A stretch of DNA of 64,000 nt from Campylobacter fetus subsp. testudinum 03-427 (GCA_000495505.1 CP006833.1:682001-746000), one strand, 5' to 3'. Counted from the first letter of the stretch, positions 1 through 9,018 are shown. Notes: generated from the sequence alone by a model not told the origin. Translations and numbers: made by a program.

Positions 1-513
1 AGCAGGGTCGTTTTTGACCTTAAAAATAGTGAAGAGTTATTTACCAAATACCTTATCAGGGGTTTAGGAGATACTCGTCATGAGTATTTTGAGTCAAAAA
101 AGATCTTGGTTATCAGTCCAAAAACAACTGAAAATGTTGAACTTTTGGATAATATATTAAATTTCAGAGAGCATCTTAAGTATATTGTAAATTTCAATTA
201 TGATAAAAAATCTTACGACGAATTTAAAAAAAGAGCTAAAATCTTAACTTCAAAAACTTATATAAGAAGATTTTCTATGCTCGCAAATCTTTTAGAAGAG
301 CATTTTGAAACTCTTGGTTGTAAGGCTACTGATGACTTTGAGACTGTTAGAACGAATTATCTAAATCTTACAAAAGTTTATCATCCAGATAAACATGTGG
401 GCGAACCAAATGAAGTACAAAAAAGTTATATAGATAAATTTCAAAAAATCGGACTTGCGTACGAAGCGTTAAAACCATACTTTAAAGAGCAGAAAAGCTT
501 TATAAGTGCTTAA
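1..513 (+). CDS. J-domain (DnaJ-like) protein, 3' part only
   Basis: The reading frame is open from the first base, so the true start lies upstream of the window; 170 codons are visible. The C-terminal 70 residues form a J domain: an HPD tripeptide (in YHPDKH) lies between two helices, which is the signature that stimulates DnaK ATPase. The visible part before it (about 95 residues) is charged, helical-looking and unrecognised. A J domain at the C terminus, with no Gly/Phe or zinc region visible, points to a specialised co-chaperone rather than DnaJ itself. A TTG at 106 could be read as a start, but the frame continues upstream without a stop and no ribosome site precedes it. It ends 44 bp before pdxJ, which has its own promoter. 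Confidence 0.8.
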   Translation, partial: SRVVFDLKNSEELFTKYLIRGLGDTRHEYFESKKILVISPKTTENVELLDNILNFREHLKYIVNFNYDKKSYDEFKKRAKILTSKTYIRRFSMLANLLEEHFETLGCKATDDFETVRTNYLNLTKVYHPDKHVGEPNEVQKSYIDKFQKIGLAYEALKPYFKEQKSFISA

Positions 514-525
514 ATAATTTTGATG

Positions 526-531
526 TATAAT
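526..531 (+). promoter_or_regulatory. -10 element for pdxJ
   Basis: TATAAT lies 27 bp upstream of the pdxJ ATG in a T-rich stretch, preceded by TG. No -35 is obvious, as usual for Campylobacter housekeeping promoters. Transcription would start near 538. Confidence 0.5.
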
Positions 532-557
532 TTACACTAAATTTCAAAGGATTATCT

Positions 558-1331
558 ATGAAACTTGGTGTAAATATAGATCATGTAGCTGTTTTAAGAG
601 AGGCTAGGGCGGTAAATGATCCACAAATCATCCATGCTATGTTTGAAGCTGTGAGCGGTGGAGCTGATCAGATCACTATTCATTTAAGAGAAGATCGTCG
701 CCATATAAATGAAGATGATGTTAAAAATATCATAAATTTAAGCCCCATTCCAGTAAATTTAGAATGCTCGATCAGTAGTGAGATTATAGATATTGTGTGT
801 GCATTAAAACCTCATAGAGCAACTATAGTTCCTGAAAAAAGAGAAGAATTAACGACTGAGGGCGGATTAAGTTTAGACTCGTTAAATTTAAAAAACGTCA
901 TATCAAAACTAAATGATAACGATATCAAAGTTTCACTTTTTATAGATCCTAAAAAAAACGATGTGACTGTGTCTAAAGAGCTTGGCGCTACTTGCGTGGA
1001 ACTTCATACTGGAGCTTATGCAAACACGTTTTTGATGTTAAACTCAAATTTAAATCATACAAAATACAAAATTAATAGTTTAAATTTAAAAAGAAGCGAG
1101 TTAGAAATACTTTTAAATTCGGAATTAACAAGGATAAAAGAGGCTGCTAATCTAGGTATAAATCTTGGCTTAGAAGTTGCTGCAGGTCACGGACTTAATT
1201 ACCAAAATGTAATTGCTATAGCTGCTATAAAAGATATATTTGAGTTAAATATAGGACAAAGCATAGTTGCAAAAAGTGTTTTTGTAGGGCTAAAAAATGC
1301 AGTTAAAGAGATGATGGAGCTTGTAAAATGA
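558..1331 (+). CDS. pdxJ: Pyridoxine 5'-phosphate synthase
   Basis: PdxJ condenses 3-amino-2-oxopropyl phosphate with 1-deoxyxylulose 5-phosphate to give pyridoxine 5'-phosphate, the last step of the DXP-dependent vitamin B6 route, in the cytosol. The 257-residue TIM barrel opens with the family's LGVNIDHVAVLREAR segment, carries DQITIHLREDRRHI around residues 37-50, and has the late glycine-rich AAGHGLNY phosphate loop. It is slightly longer than the 240 or so residues of enteric PdxJ because of an Asn/Leu-rich insertion around residues 160-180. The ATG is preceded by AAGGA. The stop overlaps the pdxA start by 4 bp (ATGA), so the two successive pathway enzymes are translationally coupled. 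Confidence 0.96.
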   Translation: MKLGVNIDHVAVLREARAVNDPQIIHAMFEAVSGGADQITIHLREDRRHINEDDVKNIINLSPIPVNLECSISSEIIDIVCALKPHRATIVPEKREELTTEGGLSLDSLNLKNVISKLNDNDIKVSLFIDPKKNDVTVSKELGATCVELHTGAYANTFLMLNSNLNHTKYKINSLNLKRSELEILLNSELTRIKEAANLGINLGLEVAAGHGLNYQNVIAIAAIKDIFELNIGQSIVAKSVFVGLKNAVKEMMELVK

Positions 1332-2251
1332 ATTTGCCAAAAATAGCAATAAGCGTGGGTGATATAAACGGTGTGGGAATCGAAATAGCACTAAAATCTC
1401 ACAATGAGATAAAAAATATCTGCTCTCCTGTGTATTTTATAAACAATGAGCTTTTAAATAGTGCTGCAAATATACTTAAATTCACTATTCCTAATGATTT
1501 TGAAATTTTTGAATGCGGTAATAGTTTTAATATCAAACCAGGTCACGTGAGTAAAAAAAGTGGTAAATTTTCATTTGTAAGTTTTCAAAACGCTCTTTTA
1601 TATACTCAAAATAAACATGCTCAAGCTCTTGTAACTATGCCTATAAATAAAGAATCTTGGAAAAAAGCTGGGGTTCCATATGTTGGTCATACGGACGCTC
1701 TTGGTAAGTATTTTGGTAAGAATGCCATTATGATGCTTGGCTGCGAAGAGCTATTTGTAGCTTTATATACGGATCATTTGGCTTTAAAAGATGTTAGCGC
1801 AAAGATAAAAGCTAAGAATTTGGCTCTATTTTTGGTTGATTTTTACAACTCTTCTAAATTTGAAAATATAGGAGTTTTAGGATTTAACCCTCATGCAAGC
1901 GATAATGAAACTATAGGTGGAAAAGAAGAAAAAGAGATAATAAAAGCTATAAAATTAGCTAACAATCGTTTAAAAAAAGAGGTTTTTACCGGTCCGCTTG
2001 TGCCAGACGCAGCATTTACAAAAAGCTCTTTAAAACGCTGTAATAGGCTAGTAAGTATGTATCACGACGTAGGTCTTGCTCCGTTAAAGGCTTTGTATTT
2101 TGATAAATCTATAAACGTAAGCTTAAATTTACCTATAGTCCGTACGAGCGTTGATCACGGTACTGCTTTTGATATAGCATATAAAGGAAAAGCCGAAATT
2201 AAAAGTTATATAGAAGCTATTAAATTTGCTATAAAATCGTGCGGTTATTAG
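1328..2251 (+). CDS. pdxA: 4-hydroxythreonine-4-phosphate dehydrogenase
   Basis: PdxA oxidises 4-phosphohydroxythreonine with NAD to the unstable amino-oxo acid that yields the substrate of PdxJ. The 307-residue protein starts with the family motif ISVGDINGVGIEI. It has VGHTDAL near residue 120 (metal and substrate His), GFNPHASDNE in the middle and HGTAFDIA near the C terminus, which supplies another metal-binding His. Length is slightly below the 330 of enteric PdxA, typical for epsilonproteobacteria. It overlaps pdxJ by 4 bp; the pair forms a two-gene operon. Confidence 0.95.
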   Translation: MNLPKIAISVGDINGVGIEIALKSHNEIKNICSPVYFINNELLNSAANILKFTIPNDFEIFECGNSFNIKPGHVSKKSGKFSFVSFQNALLYTQNKHAQALVTMPINKESWKKAGVPYVGHTDALGKYFGKNAIMMLGCEELFVALYTDHLALKDVSAKIKAKNLALFLVDFYNSSKFENIGVLGFNPHASDNETIGGKEEKEIIKAIKLANNRLKKEVFTGPLVPDAAFTKSSLKRCNRLVSMYHDVGLAPLKALYFDKSINVSLNLPIVRTSVDHGTAFDIAYKGKAEIKSYIEAIKFAIKSCGY

Positions 2252-2260
2252 TTTAAATTT

Positions 2261-2290
2261 AAGAACAAATAAGAACAAAGTAGTTATAAT
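2261..2290 (+). promoter_or_regulatory. Tandem 10-bp repeats next to a -10 box, upstream of the phosphate transporter
   Basis: AAGAACAAAT and AAGAACAAAG lie head to tail at 2261-2280, exactly one helical turn apart. They are followed four bases later by TATAAT at 2285-2290. The arrangement looks like a regulator site abutting a promoter. It does not match the Pho-box sequence I remember from C. jejuni, so the regulator is unknown. Confidence 0.4.
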
Positions 2291-2316
2291 TATAAAAAAT
2301 CATTCGGAGGTGTTTT

Positions 2317-3867
2317 TTGTCTAGGGATAATAGGGATAATCTTTTTGCACTCATATTTTTTATAATATCAGTTGTTGCTTTTTTCATGTGGGGGTATAAT
2401 TATATACCTAGCAATCATCTTTTACTTTTTATATTAGCTAGTATTTTTGGTCTGTTTATGGCGTTTAATATAGGTGGAAACGACGTTGCAAATTCATTTG
2501 GTACTAGCGTGGGGGCAAAAACTCTTACATTAAAGCAAGCTTTGATTATAGCTGCGGTATTTGAGCTAAGTGGAGCCGTGTTTGCCGGAGCTGAGGTTAC
2601 AAATACCATTAGAAGTGGTATCGTTTCGTTGCCAAAAGGCGATGTAAATCCTATGGTTTTTGTTATCATCATGATTTCAGCGTTATTTAGCTCTGGTGCG
2701 TGGCTTTTTATCGCTACTAAAAAAGGACTTCCAGTATCAACTACTCACTCAATAGTAGGCGGTATAGTCGGAGCTGGAATGATGATGGGATTTATATATT
2801 ACAATGGTTCTAAAACTTTTGATATGGTTCAGTGGAGTGAAATAGGCAGGATAGCTTTAAGCTGGGTAATATCTCCTGTTATGGGTGGAGTTATGGCTTA
2901 TCTGATTTTTGGATATATAAAATCAAAAATTATCATTCCTTCTTCTAGAATTCAAAGTGAGATAAAATCTCTAAAAAGAGCTAGAAAAACATATAAAGAT
3001 CAATACATAAAAGAGTTATCAAACAAAAGTGAAGCCGAGCAGATAAAAGAGTTAAGACGCATAGCTATCATCGATGAAGATGAGTGTGAAGGTGAGAATT
3101 GTGATTTTAGAGATAAGATAAAAGCTATGAAAGAGGAAGAAAAAAATATAGATGGTACGGTATTTATGCGTACTCATATCCCTATAGTTGCCGGAGTTGC
3201 TGCTATGATCATCGCTGGAAGTATGCTATTTAAAGGTCTTAAACATATGGACTTTAATTTAAGTATTATTCAGACTATTTGGATTATATTTGTTATAGGT
3301 ATTGCGGCTTATTTGGCTAGTTTTGCTATGGTAAATTTGATGAAAAAAGATAATCCTCAAAAAGGTATAAATAGAATATTTGGCTGGTTTCAAATTTTTA
3401 CCGCTTCATCTTTTGCTTTTTCTCACGGTGCAAATGATATAGCAAATGCAGTTGGACCGTTTGCTGCTATTTTAGATGTTTTAAAAAATAATACGATAAA
3501 TGAAACTACTCCGATACCAAGCATCGCTATGGCTACTTTTGGTATAGCTCTTGTTGTTGGACTCTGGTTTTTAGGTAAAGAAGTTATAGCTACAGTCGGC
3601 ACAAAACTTGCAGAGATACTTCCTACAACCGGATTTAGTGCGGAACTCGCATCTAGTATAGTTATACTTATAGCTACAAAAATGGGACTTCCTATAAGCT
3701 CTACTCACGTTTTGATAGGTGCTGTTTTGGGTATCGGTGTGTATAATAGAAATGCGAATTGGGGAATGCTTAAACCTATTGGTTTAGCGTGGGTTATAAC
3801 AATTCCTATATCTATGATAGGATCGGCTATAGGATTTTTGGCTATCAAAAATATTATGGGTCTATAA
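2317..3867 (+). CDS. pit: Inorganic phosphate transporter, Pit family
   Basis: A low-affinity inner-membrane phosphate permease that uses ion symport. The 516 residues contain two PHO4 half-repeats with hallmark motifs: GGNDVANSFGTS near residues 52-63 and SHGANDIANAVGPF near 369-382. Each is followed by a GLPVSTTH or GLPISSTH turn. About ten membrane segments are visible. A charged cytoplasmic loop of about 90 residues (roughly 205-290) separates the halves and holds a small acidic Cys pair (DEDECEGENCDF). The start is TTG at 2317, chosen because GGAGG lies six bases upstream. The direct repeats upstream suggest regulated transcription. PitA and PitB subtypes cannot be told apart here. Confidence 0.92.
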   Translation: MSRDNRDNLFALIFFIISVVAFFMWGYNYIPSNHLLLFILASIFGLFMAFNIGGNDVANSFGTSVGAKTLTLKQALIIAAVFELSGAVFAGAEVTNTIRSGIVSLPKGDVNPMVFVIIMISALFSSGAWLFIATKKGLPVSTTHSIVGGIVGAGMMMGFIYYNGSKTFDMVQWSEIGRIALSWVISPVMGGVMAYLIFGYIKSKIIIPSSRIQSEIKSLKRARKTYKDQYIKELSNKSEAEQIKELRRIAIIDEDECEGENCDFRDKIKAMKEEEKNIDGTVFMRTHIPIVAGVAAMIIAGSMLFKGLKHMDFNLSIIQTIWIIFVIGIAAYLASFAMVNLMKKDNPQKGINRIFGWFQIFTASSFAFSHGANDIANAVGPFAAILDVLKNNTINETTPIPSIAMATFGIALVVGLWFLGKEVIATVGTKLAEILPTTGFSAELASSIVILIATKMGLPISSTHVLIGAVLGIGVYNRNANWGMLKPIGLAWVITIPISMIGSAIGFLAIKNIMGL

Positions 3868-3883
3868 ATTTAAAAAATATTCT

Positions 3884-3926
3884 CAAATGGAACTTAAATT
3901 GCTTATTTAGAATTTAAATCCATTTG
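3884..3926. repeat. Imperfect inverted repeat centred on the flgL promoter
   Basis: Left arm 3884-3900 (CAAATGGA, AC, TTAAATT) pairs with right arm 3911-3926 (AATTTAA, A, TCCATTTG): 8 bp plus 7 bp with a small internal mismatch, around a 10-base loop. The sigma-54 -24 GG lies in the left arm and the -12 GC opens the loop. No T-run follows, so it is a poor terminator for the upstream gene. Confidence 0.6.
3888..3902 (+). promoter_or_regulatory. Sigma-54 (RpoN) promoter of flgL
   Basis: TGG-AACTTAAATT-GC has the canonical GG-N10-GC spacing of the -24/-12 class and the TGGAAC-N5-TTGC form common in Campylobacter flagellar genes. It sits 36 bp upstream of the flgL ATG, which has GGGAG seven bases ahead of it. 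Confidence 0.8.
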
Positions 3927-3937
3927 GGAGCTAAATC

Positions 3938-6784
3938 ATGAGAATTACAAATCAGCTTATAAACTTCAATAACCTTTCTAATTACCAAACAAACGCAAAA
4001 AGTATTTATGATATAAATGAAAGATATAGCAGTGGATTAAAAATTCAAAATTCATACGATAATAGCAGTATTTACGTAGATGGAACCAGACTTGAATACG
4101 AGATAAATTTGCTTGATCAAGTAAAGCAAACTAGCACAAAAGCTACTGAATTCTCTAAAAATTCAGATAAGGCTTTAAATGATTTTGTTGCTAAATTAAC
4201 AGAGTTTAAAACCAAACTTATACAAGCAGGTAACAATATACATAATGAAACTTCAAGAAATGCGATTGCTAATGACTTAGAAGGTTTAAAAAAACATCTT
4301 ATAGATATAGCAAATAGCTCTATAAACGGTCAGTTTCTATTTTCTGGAACTGCGCTTGATACAAAACCTATCGATAGTGCTGGAAACTATAAGGGTAACA
4401 ATCAGTCGATAAACGCAGCCATAGGAGCTAACCAAACTACTGCTTATAATATTGATGGGCAGACTCTATTTTTAGGTAAAGATAACGATTATAAAAAGAT
4501 ACTTACTACAAATGTTAGTTTGATAGATAATAAAACAAAATTAACTAGTGATGCAACAAATTATCTTAATGCTGCAAATAAGATATTGGATTTAATAGGT
4601 GGAAATTATCGTTCAGAAGAGTTGGTTGCACAAATAGGCAAAATGAATCCAGAGCTTGATTTCGCTGATCCTACTGCGTTAGCTGATACTACGTTTTATA
4701 TGCAAGGCAGAAAACCAAATGGCGAGACTTTTAGTACTAAATTTAAAGTTACTGCAGATTCTAGTATCCAAAATTTATTAGATAATATAGGCTACGCTCT
4801 TGGTAATGATAAAAATGGTAAAAACAGCGTTGTTAGCGTTACTATAAATAACAGCGGTCAAATAGAAGTAACTGATCTTAAAAGCGGAAATCAAATGACT
4901 GAGCTTCATCTATTTGGTCTTACCGACGTGCAAGGACCTGAGACTTTTAAAGTCGGAGATAGAGATATAGTCATTGATCCTGCTACTCATACGGATTTTA
5001 AAGTTACTACGGAAAAAAGAACCGTTGGCGGTGTTTCTACTGATGTTTTGATCGTAGATAGCGTAAATCCAGCTGGAGAAAAATATGAGATAACACAAAT
5101 CGCAGGTGGAGATTTGTCTATTCAACAAGTTGATAAAACTACTGGTGCAAATATAGGAGCTGCTACAAATGTAACTCCAGCGGCTGGAAAACTTGTTTTA
5201 AACCCTGCTGATTTGGCTGCTGGAGGTGTAACTGCAGCTGATTTTAGAGCTTATGATCCAGCAGATATAAAAACATTGTCTGACAAAGGTGCTAGAGATG
5301 AAAATGGAAACTGGGTTTCTTCGGCAAATTTAACGGACACTAAAACAATTACCCAAAATGTTGAAAACGGAAATGTGTATTTAACTGAATTTATAAAAAG
5401 CGGCTTTGAAGATGTATTGGGAAATAAAAGCGATGCTATAGATTACAACAAACTTCAATTTGAAAAAACAGACAACAAGCTATCAAGCAACGTTTCTCAA
5501 GTAGTAAAAGGCACAAATGAATACGCCACAAACTCTACAAAACTAAGTGCCGTTGCAGGTCAAGCTTTACAAGCTAATCCAAATAGCAACATAACTATGA
5601 ACATAAAGTCAAAAGACGGTACAAACTATGAAGTAAAACTGAATTTCACAGATACAAATTCAAATACCACCCAAAGATATCCTACTATCACAGTAACTCC
5701 ACTAGATGATAACTGGGAGAAGCCAGCTACTGCTACTCCTGTATATTACGGAAATGTATATTCTGGTAAATATAATGAAGCTACAAAAATGACTGATGGA
5801 GTTATAACTCAGGCTGATGATATGACTTATCAACAATTAAACGATATCGTATCTATGGTGGCAGCTGGAAATCTCCCAAGCGGACAGCCAAATACTAATG
5901 TTATTGCAAATATTGATACTGCTTCTAGAAGTACTTACGCTGATGCAAATGCTCTAAAAACAGCTTTAAAAAACGGTGTTACTGATGTTCAAGCACAAGG
6001 AATTATAGATAGAGTAGTTGATGCTTCTGGTATCGCTTATCCTATAGATTTTACTGCTAATGGTGACGCTCTAAGAGATATAAAAGACGCTATATTAGGC
6101 GATCAAGACTACGTTACATCAAGATACAATGAGTATAACACGGCTGTTAAAAGTGCAAGCAGCACGATAAATACCACTTTAGATTATCGCGGAAATATGG
6201 TTGTTACTGATAAAACAGCTTCAAAAACAGATATCGAAGTTACACTTTTTGAAGATCATGGTAGAGGAAATATCGAATTTACCGATATGTATAAAAGAGA
6301 CGCAGCTGGAAATATAGAAGTAGATGCCGCAGGAAATAGAATCATAGATACGTATCAATCAACCAGCGGTTCGTTATTTAGTTTTACTTCAAATAATGCT
6401 ATTTCTATAGATGAGCCAAGTGTTGATATATTTAAAGATTTAGACGATATGATACAAGCTGTTAGAGACGGTAGCTATAGAGGAAATCCAGATGCTAGTG
6501 ATCCTCGAACTACTGGTATCCAAGGTGCTTTGAAAAAAATAGATCACTTAATGGATCACATAAATAAACAACATACTCAAATCGGTTCATACACAAACTC
6601 TTTAACAGCTACTGGCGATCGCGCTACTACTCTTAAAGTAAATGTATCTTCTGTAAAGTCTGAAATAATGGAAGCCGATATCGGAGAAACATATCTTATG
6701 TTCCAGCAAAGACTTCTTGCTTATCAAGCTATGCTTCAAGCTACTGCAAAAACAAGTCAGATAAGTCTGTTAAACTATATATAA
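3938..6784 (+). CDS. flgL: Flagellar hook-associated protein 3 (hook-filament junction)
   Basis: FlgL forms the second junction ring between hook and filament and is exported through the flagellar type III apparatus. The N-terminal 150 or so residues carry the flagellin-like coiled segment (MRITNQLINFNNL, then NGQFLFSGT near residue 132). The last 100 residues have the matching helix ending in QISLLNYI. Between them lies a very long surface region rich in Asn, Thr and Asp, giving 948 residues against about 320 in enterics; the C. jejuni protein is also long, about 750 as I remember. The insert contains reiterated AAGN/DAAGN turns (near residues 787-800) as in beta-rich surface domains. It is transcribed alone from an RpoN promoter and is followed by ftsK, which has its own promoter. 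Confidence 0.92.
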   Translation: MRITNQLINFNNLSNYQTNAKSIYDINERYSSGLKIQNSYDNSSIYVDGTRLEYEINLLDQVKQTSTKATEFSKNSDKALNDFVAKLTEFKTKLIQAGNNIHNETSRNAIANDLEGLKKHLIDIANSSINGQFLFSGTALDTKPIDSAGNYKGNNQSINAAIGANQTTAYNIDGQTLFLGKDNDYKKILTTNVSLIDNKTKLTSDATNYLNAANKILDLIGGNYRSEELVAQIGKMNPELDFADPTALADTTFYMQGRKPNGETFSTKFKVTADSSIQNLLDNIGYALGNDKNGKNSVVSVTINNSGQIEVTDLKSGNQMTELHLFGLTDVQGPETFKVGDRDIVIDPATHTDFKVTTEKRTVGGVSTDVLIVDSVNPAGEKYEITQIAGGDLSIQQVDKTTGANIGAATNVTPAAGKLVLNPADLAAGGVTAADFRAYDPADIKTLSDKGARDENGNWVSSANLTDTKTITQNVENGNVYLTEFIKSGFEDVLGNKSDAIDYNKLQFEKTDNKLSSNVSQVVKGTNEYATNSTKLSAVAGQALQANPNSNITMNIKSKDGTNYEVKLNFTDTNSNTTQRYPTITVTPLDDNWEKPATATPVYYGNVYSGKYNEATKMTDGVITQADDMTYQQLNDIVSMVAAGNLPSGQPNTNVIANIDTASRSTYADANALKTALKNGVTDVQAQGIIDRVVDASGIAYPIDFTANGDALRDIKDAILGDQDYVTSRYNEYNTAVKSASSTINTTLDYRGNMVVTDKTASKTDIEVTLFEDHGRGNIEFTDMYKRDAAGNIEVDAAGNRIIDTYQSTSGSLFSFTSNNAISIDEPSVDIFKDLDDMIQAVRDGSYRGNPDASDPRTTGIQGALKKIDHLMDHINKQHTQIGSYTNSLTATGDRATTLKVNVSSVKSEIMEADIGETYLMFQQRLLAYQAMLQATAKTSQISLLNYI

Positions 6785-6814
6785 ATTTAGTTTTGCTATA
6801 ATAAAGCTAAATTT
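6783..6814 (+). promoter_or_regulatory. Extended -10 promoter of ftsK inside a 12-bp dyad
   Basis: TGC-TATAAT (6794-6802) is a strong extended -10. The flanks 6783-6794 (AAATTTAGTTTT) and 6803-6814 (AAAGCTAAATTT) pair over 12 bases with one G-T wobble. The 8-base loop GCTATAAT contains the -10 itself. The dyad starts inside the flgL stop codon. It may be an operator, or double as a weak terminator for flgL. Confidence 0.6.
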
Positions 6815-6845
6815 AATCAAGGACTTTGATATTTTAAGAGAAAGT

Positions 6846-8993
6846 TTGCTTATTATAAGCGTTTGTATTTTGATATTTTTTGGAGTTGCAACTATCGTCC
6901 CAAATGCCTCCTTTGTGGGGACATTTGGTAATATTTTGGGTAGTTTTAATTATAAATTATTTGGTTTTTTGGCTTATATTTACCCATTTTTACTTCTTTA
7001 TCCGGCTATTTTGAACTACAAGAATTTTAAGAAATTTAATATCAAACTTTTAGGAAATATAATCGGCGCATTGCTTCTGTTTTTTGCTATCTTATTGCTT
7101 ATTTCGATGTTTGATAAGAGTTATGGCGGAGATATAGGAGCGTTTTGTATAGAAGCTTTAAGATCTGTTATAGGAAGCGTAGGAAGCGCTGTTTTTATAT
7201 TGATGATATTTTTCATATCGTTTGGACTTGTTTTTGATGATAGGCTTGATATCGTACTTAAAAAAGCTTTTGTTGATAGAGTATCTGCTTCAGATAATTT
7301 AAATTTAAAAGCGCGTTGTATTCCTAAAAAACTAAAAAATGATGCAAAAAAAGTCGAGATCGATCCTGCTATAAATAGCGAAATTATAGATGATAAATCA
7401 GAAATTAAAAATGATATAACCAGCTTTGATCCAACTGAAAATATCATAGATATTAAAGAAGAAAATAGAACAAAAGATAACAATAATGCAAATCCTACAA
7501 CCACTATAGGCGGTGTTGAGATACTAAATGAAGTAGCTGAAAATAGGGAACTTTTAAATCAGATAGAAAAAGGTAAAGTAGAAAAACCAAAAGATTTTAA
7601 GTTGCCTCCGCTTAGTTTTTTAAATGATCCTCCTAAGCGCTCAAAAAATATAAATGAAGCAGAAATTGATCAAAAAATCGCCGATTTACTAGATAAATTA
7701 CGCCGTTTTAAGATAGATGGAGACGTGGTTAGGACGTATTCGGGGCCTGTTGTGACTACATTTGAGTTTAAACCAGCAGCGCATGTAAAAGTTAGTAAAA
7801 TTTTAACTTTGCAAGATGATCTTGCTATGGCTCTTAAAGCTCAAACTATACGTATTCAAGCGCCTATTCCTGGAAAAGATGTAGTCGGTATAGAAATACC
7901 AAATAAAAATATAGAAACGATCTACCTAAAAGAGATTTTAGAAAGCGATATCTATAAAAACGCTAAAAGCGAACTTACTTTGGCTCTTGGCAAAGATATA
8001 GTTGGAGATCCTTTTATAACTGATTTGAAAAAGCTTCCTCATCTTCTTATAGCAGGAACGACTGGAAGCGGAAAAAGCGTCGGAATAAATGCTATGCTTT
8101 TAAGTTTGCTTTATAGAAACTCTCCAAAAACTTTGCGTCTTATAATGATAGATCCAAAAATGCTTGAGTTTAGTATGTATAATGATATTCCTCATCTGCT
8201 AACTCCTGTTATAACTGAGCCTAAAAAAGCTATTTCCGTACTTTCAAATTTAGTTGCGGAAATGGAGAGACGCTATAAAATAATGAGCGAAACAAAAACA
8301 AAAAATATAGAAACATACAATGAAAAGATAAAAAAAGACGGTGGTGAAACATTGCCTTTTATAGTTGTTATCATCGATGAGCTTGCAGATCTTATGATGA
8401 CTAGCGGAAAAGAAGTTGAGTTTCATATCGGACGTCTTGCTCAAATGGCAAGAGCTAGTGGAATTCATCTCATCGTAGCTACTCAGCGCCCAAGTGTAGA
8501 TGTAGTAACAGGGCTCATCAAAGCAAATCTACCAAGCCGTATAAGCTATAGAGTAGGACAGAAAATAGATAGTAAAGTCATACTTGATCAAATGGGTGCT
8601 GAGAGTTTGCTAGGACGAGGAGATATGCTTTTTACACCTCCTGGAAGTCCTGGTATAGTGCGTTTGCACGCTCCGTTTGCTAGCGAAAAAGAGATAGAAG
8701 AAATAGTAGATTTCTTAAAAGAGCAACAAGACGTCGTATATGAAGAGAGTTTTTTAAAAGATGAGTCTAGCGCTGTTGGATCTAGTGAAAATGGATTAAA
8801 TGCAGGAGAAGCAGATGAGTTGTATGAAGAGGCAAAAAGTATTATTTTAAGCGAAGAAAAGACATCTATAAGTTACCTTCAAAGACGTTTAAAAATAGGA
8901 TACAATAGAGCTGCAAGTATAATCGAACAGCTCGAAATAGCAGGAGTTTTGACACCTGTAAATGCTAAAGGTCAAAGGGATATTATAAGATGA
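6846..8993 (+). CDS. ftsK: DNA translocase FtsK
   Basis: FtsK anchors at the division septum and pumps chromosomal DNA so the terminus clears before septum closure and dimers can be resolved. Four to five N-terminal membrane segments (to about residue 135) are followed by a short charged linker. The RecA-like motor then has Walker A AGTTGSGKS and Walker B VVIIDELADLM. The C-terminal gamma winged helix (SYLQRRLKIGYNRAASII) reads orienting sequences. At 715 residues it has a much shorter linker than E. coli FtsK. The start is unsure: TTG at 6846 lacks a good ribosome site, whereas AAGGA at 6819-6823 sits seven bases before an in-frame ATT at 6831. Confidence 0.93.
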   Translation: MLIISVCILIFFGVATIVPNASFVGTFGNILGSFNYKLFGFLAYIYPFLLLYPAILNYKNFKKFNIKLLGNIIGALLLFFAILLLISMFDKSYGGDIGAFCIEALRSVIGSVGSAVFILMIFFISFGLVFDDRLDIVLKKAFVDRVSASDNLNLKARCIPKKLKNDAKKVEIDPAINSEIIDDKSEIKNDITSFDPTENIIDIKEENRTKDNNNANPTTTIGGVEILNEVAENRELLNQIEKGKVEKPKDFKLPPLSFLNDPPKRSKNINEAEIDQKIADLLDKLRRFKIDGDVVRTYSGPVVTTFEFKPAAHVKVSKILTLQDDLAMALKAQTIRIQAPIPGKDVVGIEIPNKNIETIYLKEILESDIYKNAKSELTLALGKDIVGDPFITDLKKLPHLLIAGTTGSGKSVGINAMLLSLLYRNSPKTLRLIMIDPKMLEFSMYNDIPHLLTPVITEPKKAISVLSNLVAEMERRYKIMSETKTKNIETYNEKIKKDGGETLPFIVVIIDELADLMMTSGKEVEFHIGRLAQMARASGIHLIVATQRPSVDVVTGLIKANLPSRISYRVGQKIDSKVILDQMGAESLLGRGDMLFTPPGSPGIVRLHAPFASEKEIEEIVDFLKEQQDVVYEESFLKDESSAVGSSENGLNAGEADELYEEAKSIILSEEKTSISYLQRRLKIGYNRAASIIEQLEIAGVLTPVNAKGQRDIIR

Positions 8994-9018
8994 AATTTAA
9001 TCAGCTTTTTACATATTT

